The notes below the pieces were generated by a model. That model was given only the letters and a program-made list of their open reading frames with translations, did not search any database and was not told the DNA's origin. A program made the position numbers and the translations under genes. A stretch of DNA of 64,000 nucleotides from Pilatotrama ljubarskyi (Eukaryota; Basidiomycota; Agaricomycetes; Polyporales; Polyporaceae). Every line of letters starts with the position of its first letter. Position 1 is the stretch's first letter. The stretch spans positions 814,808 through 878,807 of the forward strand of contig MU277671.1 of the NCBI GenBank assembly GCA_022385805.1, in the 5' to 3' direction. Below are positions 58,059 through 64,000 of the stretch, piece after piece.

Positions 58059-59468
58059 ATGGTGAGTGCCCTCGGCGCGTTGAGACGCGCTTGCTGACGC
58101 GCGCACGTAGACCGACTCAGCAGTAGCGGAAGAGGCTCAGCATTCGTCCACCCTTGAGTCCGTGAAGTCGTTCGTTGCAGGAGGGGCGGGCGGTATCGCT
58201 GCGGTGCTTGTCGGTGAGTCTCGATGGCAGAGCAAGACTGCATGCCGTCTGAACTGAAATGCGCCTGCTTGCAGGGCATCCGTTCGATTTGACCAAGACC
58301 CGGCTGCAAACAGCCCCTCCTGGTACATATACGGGTGCGGTAGACGTGGTGAAGAAAGCTCTCGCAAAGGACGGCTTGAGAGGGTATGCCGTGGGCTGTT
58401 TCCTGCCGTAACGTCCGCTGAGCGTGACCCATATCTTAGGCTCTACCGCGGTGTGGTACCACCACTGCTCGGCGTTACGCCTATCTTCGCGGTCTCCTTC
58501 TGGGTACGCCCTCGCTGCGCATACAGTATGATATGGTGGTTCTGAGCTTTGTTTCAGGCGTACGACACCTCAAAGCTGTTGATCTTGCGCCTTACCCCCA
58601 ACCGGAAGAGCAAGGAGCTCTCGATACCAGAACTCGCTGCTGCCGGTTTCCTGTCCGCTATACCCACAACGCTCGTTACTGCGCCGGTAGAACGGGCCAA
58701 AGTCTTGCTTCAGGTACGCAACGAAAGTGCATAATGCTCGTAGGCGCGGCCCTGATCCGCGACACACAGGTGCAAGGCCAAACCCCAGGAGGGCCGCAGT
58801 ACAAGGGCGTCATCGATGTGGTGGGACACCTGTACCGCGAAGGGGGCGTCCGCAGTGTTTTCCGAGGGTCGTTCGCGACCGTGGCAAGAGACGGTCCTGG
58901 GAGTGCGGCGTAAGTGCCTCTTGTACCTCTTCCGCTCAAACCCTGACGGGACGGCCTGCAGGTACTTTGCGGCGTATGAAGTAACAAAGAAGCTCCTGAC
59001 GCCGGCGGGATCGTCGCCGTCGGACTTGAATCTCGGCGCCGTCATTATCGCAGGCGGTACGGCGGGCATCGCCATGTGGTCGATCGCTATCCCACCAGAT
59101 GTTAGTGGTTGCTTTCTCGTGTATTGGGGCAAGCTCATGCAGTTCCCGCGATGCAGGTATTGAAGTCGCGCATCCAATCCGCGCCTACGGGGACGTACTC
59201 GGGATTCATGGACTGTGCGCGGAAGACCATCGCTGCGGACGGAGTCGCGGCGCTGTGGAGGGGTCTTGGGCCCGCGATGGCTCGGGTACGTGCATTATTG
59301 GCTAGCTGGTGACGTGAACTGATGATCCAGCTGTTGCTTCCAGGCGTTCCCGGCCAACGCGGCGACTTTCGTGCGTGATTTATGATTTGGTTCTGCGACC
59401 CTTACTGACATCTGTTACTGTAGCTCGGGGTGGAGGCGACGAAGAAGCTCGTGGACAGTTTCCTGTGA
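58059..59468 (+). CDS. CRC1: Mitochondrial carnitine/acylcarnitine carrier
   Basis: Ten exons (58059-58061, 58111-58213, 58275-58383, 58440-58503, 58558-58713, 58770-58909, 58962-59100, 59157-59285, 59344-59370, 59424-59468) give 304 residues with the tripartite SLC25 layout. Signatures: KSFVAGGAGGIAAVLVGHPF-DLTKTRLQ, GLYRGVVPPLLGVTPIFAVS, TAPVERAKVLLQVQGQ, YKGVIDVVGHLYREGGVRSV, FRGSFATVARDGPGSAAYFA, GGTAGIAMWSIAIPPDVLKS and FPANAATFLGVEATKKL. The R-G-S-F-A-T-x-A-R-D-GPGSA segment and IPPDVLKSRIQ are characteristic of Crc1/CACT. It exchanges acylcarnitines for carnitine across the inner mitochondrial membrane. The first coding exon is only the ATG. Mitochondrial ornithine carriers are the closest alternative. 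Confidence 0.92.
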
Positions 59469-59710
59469 CACGTCTCACGTATACGTCGCAGTGCTTGTAT
59501 GATTTTGGCAATGGCAGTGACGGATTTTGCTGTTATTCCTGTGCCAGTGCCAGTGCTCGCGGGAGGAGGCACATCGCGCCCGTCAACGCGGTCACGTGCA
59601 CGCTGTGCGCGCTCCGTCCGCGTGTGCGCCGGTGGGCGTATTTAATGAAAGAAGCAGGCCCACTCCCACGCAACTCTCTCTTTCTTCTCCCACTCTCTGC
59701 CACTGTCCCA

Positions 59711-61496
59711 ATGTAAGTAACGACTGCGACGACCTTCACGACCTCTCCAGGAAATGTACGCTCACTCTTTCGATCCTTGTGAGTACTGCTTGTGCTTCCT
59801 CCCCATCCGCAAGCTGCGTCCTCACCGTCCTTTGTCCAGAGTCTCAGCGCTTTCATGCCACCCAACCCCGCGACCAGCTGTATGTCTGTACCTAGCGGCG
59901 AGCGCAAGGCGCGCTGCTTGTCCGCCTCTCAGTCAGTGTCCATGCGACCCATCTGTCCTCGACTTGATTGACCTTTGTGCAGGATTGCCAAGGACGCAGG
60001 AACGTTTGAGATCTGGTCAGCACGGCAAGGCTGCGAGGAGGTTGACCTCACCGCCGACCTCCCGGCCGATCTCAAGGTCCATACCGATGAAGTCTTCAAT
60101 CTCACTGGCCGGCTGCCCCAGGCGTGGATAGACCAGGTAAATCGCCTGCATCTTCCGGCGTATGGTTGCTAAATACGCTGTATAGCGGTCAAAGACCCAC
60201 CGCAGACTCCCTCGCTTGGCGGACCCGGACTTCCTGGAGTTTCTCAGCTCCGCTCATATTTCTGCCCCAGAACTGTTCTCATCTCGGGTTCAGCATGATG
60301 AGGAGAGCATCAGGATGCTGCGCGACCTCCAAGCGATCTCCATCGCTTGGTCGAACGCAGAAAGGATGCGCCAGTCAAGTCGCAAGTGGTCTGAGGCGGA
60401 CTACGCTGGCAGTGTGTGAGTGGAATGCGTCTGCTCCTGGAGTGTTGGTGCTGATGAAAGGCAGCTATCATCACGTGCGGGCAACAGCTGTTAGGTGCAG
60501 CGAACTACGGTGACCTTCCTTCTACCCCGTCGCTTATGGGGCAATGATATTGATGTTGCATTCCGCTCAGCTCGCAATGTAGCATCTCGCTCCCCCAGCC
60601 TCTGGCGAAGCAAGTCACAGCGAAGGAAGTCCGCATCCTAAATGCGCAAACGGCGAAGCCCGACGGCACCCTGTTCCTCCCTACACGCCTCTTGGTCAAT
60701 CTCTGCCGGAACGAGAATTCACCGTTCAAGACGCTCTCTCGGCCGTCCAAGAAGCCCGACACTGTCCTCAGCGCCGCCGGTGGCGAATCGTCGTTCCGCT
60801 ATCAGAGCACCCTCTGCAAGAAGCTACCAGACGAGCGCGTCTTTGAGATCGCCAGCGCCTTCTGGGAAGATAAGAAACCCTCCCAAGACGAACTCGACGT
60901 CGCGTACAGGCAGAACCGAATGGCTACCACCTCGGCCCTGCGCCAGCTTCACGCACTGAACGTACCGGCTCCTGTGTTCGGGATCGTCTGGGCCGAGGGA
61001 TGCGTGCGTGCCCATGTGGACTGGTGGCGGGTGGACAAAGGGGACCTAGTGAGTCCCATACTCTCTGCAGCCCTCGCGCATTCCATGCTCATCTCTGTTA
61101 CCGCAGAGAATCTGCTCGGCTGCGTACAGCGGCCCGCAATCTCAGGACACCCGCCGAACGAGCACGGCGTTTCACCAGTGGGACTTGGCCAAACCCAGCG
61201 ACATCATCCAGGTTTACCTGCTCATCAGGAACCTGGACCGCTGGACTACAGGACGGTTCTGCCAGAGCGTCATTTCCGCCGTGACGAAGTTCGCATCCGA
61301 AGTTCAAGCGGGGAAGACGTCCCTTGTGCCGTGGCGTCGCAAAGGCGATGTCGGCCGCCTCGTCAAGGAGGTGCAGGGTCCCCCGCTCGAAGTGGCGGGC
61401 GAGTCGGTCTCCTCAGGCGAGCCTGGGAAGCGTGTCAAGACCAAGAAGTGCCGCAAAAAGCGTCGGTCCAGCTCTGCTTCGCAAGCGCACACGTAG
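59711..61496 (+). CDS. Unrecognised protein, basidiomycete type, with a basic C-terminal tail
   Basis: Best model, eight exons: 59711-59712, 59751-59778, 59848-59879, 59983-60136, 60186-60415, 60495-60509, 60571-61048, 61107-61496, giving 442 residues in frame. The start codon is split AT/G by the first intron and exon 6 is 15 nt; the 5' part is therefore less certain than the rest. Conserved-looking blocks are DLPADLKVHTDEVFNLTGRL, LPRLADPDFLEFLS, VRILNAQTAKPDGTLFLPTR, RVFEIASAFWEDKKPSQDEL, YRQNRMATTSALRQLHALNV, PVFGIVWAEGCVRAHVDWW and QWDLAKPSDIIQVYLLIRNL. The last 35 residues are Lys/Arg-rich (KKCRKKRRSSS), a likely nuclear signal. The V-W-x-x-x-x-V-x-A-H-V-D-W pattern resembles unnamed agaricomycete proteins sometimes discussed with restriction-endonuclease-like folds; I do not assign a function. 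Confidence 0.72.
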
Positions 61497-61771
61497 TACA
61501 CATCTTTCTATACCCATGCTTCATGTTGACACGATGTAATGTAATGGTAATCACTGAATGTTACTGCATACCAGATTACAGCGGGTATGGAGCGCGTGCA
61601 CTGTGGCTGCATAAGTAAGGGGGCTATCCACAATTCTAGATGGTGAGGTAGAAATACACGACGGGTCGAACTATCACACAACAGTTGAACAGTCTAGGTG
61701 AGTTATCTGGAAACGGGAGGATAGAAATTAGGAACGAGGTAAGAATCTAGACAAGGCGCAGCCCAGTCTAT

Positions 61772-63785
61772 TCAAGCTTTCGGCTTCCAGCTGGAAGGTA
61801 TTTTCATCACCACGTCGGACCACGTCGCCAGTCGGCCCTTCTCCCACTCCTCCAGGTACGACAAGCCTGCATTCGCCCGTCGCCCTTCCTCGGTCTTCAG
61901 CCGCACCTCCGCGTCGCACCAGAACAGCACCCAGTCCCCCTGCCGGAGATGGCCCGTACTACGCTCGAAGTACCACTTGTTGACCGGGTTGTCCGCCCTG
62001 CTGCGCCACACGAGGTCTCGCCCCTCGCCCCTGCCTTCCTTGCCACCATTCGGGTTCGCGGAGAACGGCAGCCCGAGCCCGTACGTCTCGTCGTGCAGCG
62101 CGACCCAGAGGAAGTCGACCGTGCCGTCGCCCTGGTGGCTGGGAAGCACGGCGAACTTGTCGAGATAGGTGATCGGCGCGACGGCGGGCGATGTGCCCGG
62201 CGGGCACTGCTCGCGCGTGACGATGGCTGCTCCTGCGTAGTCGCCGGCGATGATGGCGAAGTCGAGGTCGCGCTCCATGCGCGTCCAGAACGCGTCCTCG
62301 TTGAGCACGCGCCGGAAGGACTGCTCAAGGAGCGCCTTCATCTTGCCCTTGTCGATCTCGTTCACGCCGCGCACAACCCGGATCGGCAGGCCGCGCCGGA
62401 GCAGCGTCGGGGTGTGCGGCGTCAACTTGCGGTTCCCCTGCAGGAGTGCGTGCGGGAGGCTCGAGCTCACAGCCGGCTTGTTCGTGATGAGGTTGCCGAT
62501 GAGGTGGCTGGGCGAGCGATGGGAGACCATGACGGCGGAAGAGGTGGGCGGCATGAAAGCCAGACATGTCCGGGCCAACTCCAGATTCGACAGTGCGGTG
62601 GGATGAGCGGCCTTCCACCGAGGATCGAACGTGTCCCGGATGTATGAGTACTCAGACGTGAGATTGATGAGAAGATGCGGCATGCCGCCACGAGCGTAAG
62701 ACGGAACACCTCCCTCGCGGTTGATGATCATGAGCCGCAAGGGGGTGAGGTCGATCTCGTCAGGGAACATGGAGGGAGCCTCATCTCCGTGGACCTGGGT
62801 GTTCTCAAGAGCGGCCGCCTCACCCATGCCCCGGACGAGAGCGGCAATCACGTCGTTCGCGTCTATCCGGACGCTCCGACAGAAAGAATCCAGGGCGAGC
62901 GGTGGAAGCACTGGGATCTCTCCGGCGCGCAGCGCTGAGCGTATGTGGATGAGGTCGGAAGGGAAGGTGTGCGCTTCGGGAAGGATGTAGTCGCGCTGCT
63001 CGGTAGAATCCTCCTCGTCGGGTTTGGGACCGAGGCGGACCACCGCACCGAGCACCGGGCGCGCTTGAGCACCTTGCTTTTCGAGGGCATTGACGACTCG
63101 CATGGTCTCCTCCACAAGTGCCGCACGTTCGCCGCCTTCGCCCCTGGGGAGCTGGTCGTTCTCGACGACAATAACGCTGACGAGCCCGAGCTTCTCCAGA
63201 TAGACCATGCCCCGAGCGATGCTTTCCAACTGTCTGTCTGTGAACGGCGCTTGGATTTTGACAAGAGCGGTGCGCCGGTACACAGGATTCAAGATCGAAG
63301 CCACAACGGGGCTGGGGGAGGGCTCGATATCCGGAGGCTTGGTCTCCGTTTGAGCGCTTACATCCTTATCCGCAAGAAGCGGGGAATGTTCTGGCTTAGG
63401 CGCAGGGGGCTTGGGCGACTGCGGGCGTGGTCCGAAGGACGCAAGGTATGATTTTGTGTCCCTCAGCGAAGGGTTTGCTCGTAACAACGAGAGGATGAAA
63501 TCCTGGTCCAGAGGTTATCAGCAAGCGTCCGACATGCACGCCAATTTGCGGCACACCTTCTCTGAGGGCTCCACGTCATCCGGCTCTGGTGGTTCGTACG
63601 TCTGACGCAGACTACGTATCGTCTACGAGGCGAAGTAGAGAGCAATCAGCCATTCTGCCACACCGAGGGCTATGCGAAGGCGGACGAACAGCGTAGAACG
63701 CCTTGAAGGTCTGCGCAGACCGCGATTGAAGGGCTGTCGGGTTTGCAGCGCTGCGGCAGCTTAGGCGAGCGGAGGAGGATAGCAT
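61772..63785 (-). CDS. ARG2: N-acetylglutamate synthase, mitochondrial (Arg2 type)
   Basis: Exons 63785-63690, 63601-63557 and 63502-61772 give 623 residues. Exon 1 encodes a presequence-like N-terminus (MLSSSARLSCRSAANPTALQ, Arg/Ser-rich). The mature part follows fungal Arg2: DFILSLLRANPSLRDTKSYL, ILNPVYRRTALVKIQAPFTD, GLVSVIVVENDQLPRGE, YARGGMPHLLINLTSEYSYI, CLAFMPPTSSAVMVSHRSPS, HLIGNLITNKPAVSSSLPHA, LRRGLPIRVVRGVNEIDKGK, AIIAGDYAGAAIVTREQCPP and the GNAT-like YLDKFAVLPSHQGDGTVDFL. It makes N-acetylglutamate from acetyl-CoA and glutamate, the first step of arginine synthesis, in the matrix. Exon 1 and the 45-nt exon 2 are joined through introns starting gttcgt and gtgtgc; they are inferred from frame and from a presequence being expected. 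A TATA box lies about 55 nt upstream of the start. Confidence 0.9.
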
Positions 63786-64000
63786 GGTGTGGATGCGGCG
63801 CCCGGAGACGGGCTCTGGCGGGGAGGAAGCAGAGAGTCTATATAGTCCTGAGTCATGAGGAGGCTCAAGGCGATGGCGGCAAGGAAATGAGAGGTCGTGG
63901 TGATCTAATCAGATAAAACTCGTCTAGATTAGATTTCGCGACCTTGGCGCGCTCGGCGTCTATCTGCTATTGGGTGGACGGAGTGTGGACGGCATGCGCA
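63786..64000. other. Promoter region of ARG2 at the right edge
   Basis: Contains a TATATA box at 63838-63845 and a pyrimidine-rich leader on the minus strand. No other gene can be seen before the window ends. Confidence 0.5.
63838..63845 (-). promoter_or_regulatory. TATA box candidate, ARG2
   Basis: CTATATAG 53-60 nt upstream of the minus-strand ATG at 63785; its position supports that distal start rather than the downstream in-frame Met at 63487. Confidence 0.5.

Noticed and set aside
1..64000. tRNA genes, CRISPR arrays, insertion sequences or retrotransposon ends
   Set aside because: I looked for tRNA T-loop consensus, regular spaced repeats, terminal repeats and transposase or reverse-transcriptase motifs by eye and found none that hold up. 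A dedicated covariance or repeat search would be needed to exclude weak cases.

Overview
The window is nuclear DNA of a filamentous basidiomycete, most likely an agaricomycete. It is GC-rich, the genes are packed on both strands, almost every gene is cut by many short introns (about 50-75 nt, GT-AG with a notable minority of GC-AG), and several proteins fit families I know mainly from basidiomycetes. I see no prokaryotic, viral or transposon content. I assembled 26 protein-coding genes by joining exons by eye. In most of them the joined exon lengths add up to a whole number of codons, and the conserved family motifs run across the splice joins.

Layout, left to right. 1-2.2 kb: the 5' end of a Rac1-type GTPase (minus, running off the left edge), divergent from a sedoheptulose-1,7-bisphosphatase-like histidine phosphatase. 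2.5-6.1 kb: a 1,009-residue coiled-coil protein with two mutually exclusive C-termini, one of them a membrane anchor. 7.1-11.8 kb: a full-size ABCB/MDR transporter. 12.3-13.5 kb: an F-box protein. 14.6-17.7 kb: a YHM2-type mitochondrial citrate/oxoglutarate carrier with two consecutive 3-nt exons, then an Mpv17/PMP22-family membrane protein. 17.9-23.1 kb: the TRAPP subunit Trs85/TRAPPC8. 23.6-29.0 kb: a WW-domain/glycine-rich protein, a CxxC/RG-rich protein and an LCCL-domain membrane protein. 29.8-32.8 kb: a small soluble protein with a lipocalin-like pattern, a conserved protein of unknown function, and seipin. 33.1-37.5 kb: an SH3BGR-like thioredoxin-fold protein, methylmalonate-semialdehyde dehydrogenase and a low-molecular-weight tyrosine phosphatase. 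38.3-43.4 kb: a DXD glycosyltransferase and pyruvate kinase. 43.4-46.9 kb: the emptiest stretch, with a short tandem repeat and one small membrane protein. 46.9-53.9 kb: Rab GDI and Rav1 of the RAVE complex. 54.3-59.5 kb: a four-unit FAS1 membrane protein and a carnitine/acylcarnitine carrier (CRC1). 59.7-63.8 kb: an unrecognised protein, then mitochondrial N-acetylglutamate synthase.

Most of the genes are housekeeping: membrane traffic (TRAPPC8, GDI, Rav1, Rac1), lipid droplets (seipin), mitochondrial transport (YHM2, CRC1) and central metabolism (pyruvate kinase, MMSDH, NAGS, SBPase). They do not form a biosynthetic cluster, and I found no convincing novel multi-gene system. The more unusual content is in gene architecture: micro-exons of 3, 3, 7, 14 and 15 nt, a first coding exon that is only ATG, a probable start codon split by an intron, repeated GC-AG introns at conserved sites, and a coiled-coil gene whose last intron encodes an alternative transmembrane tail.
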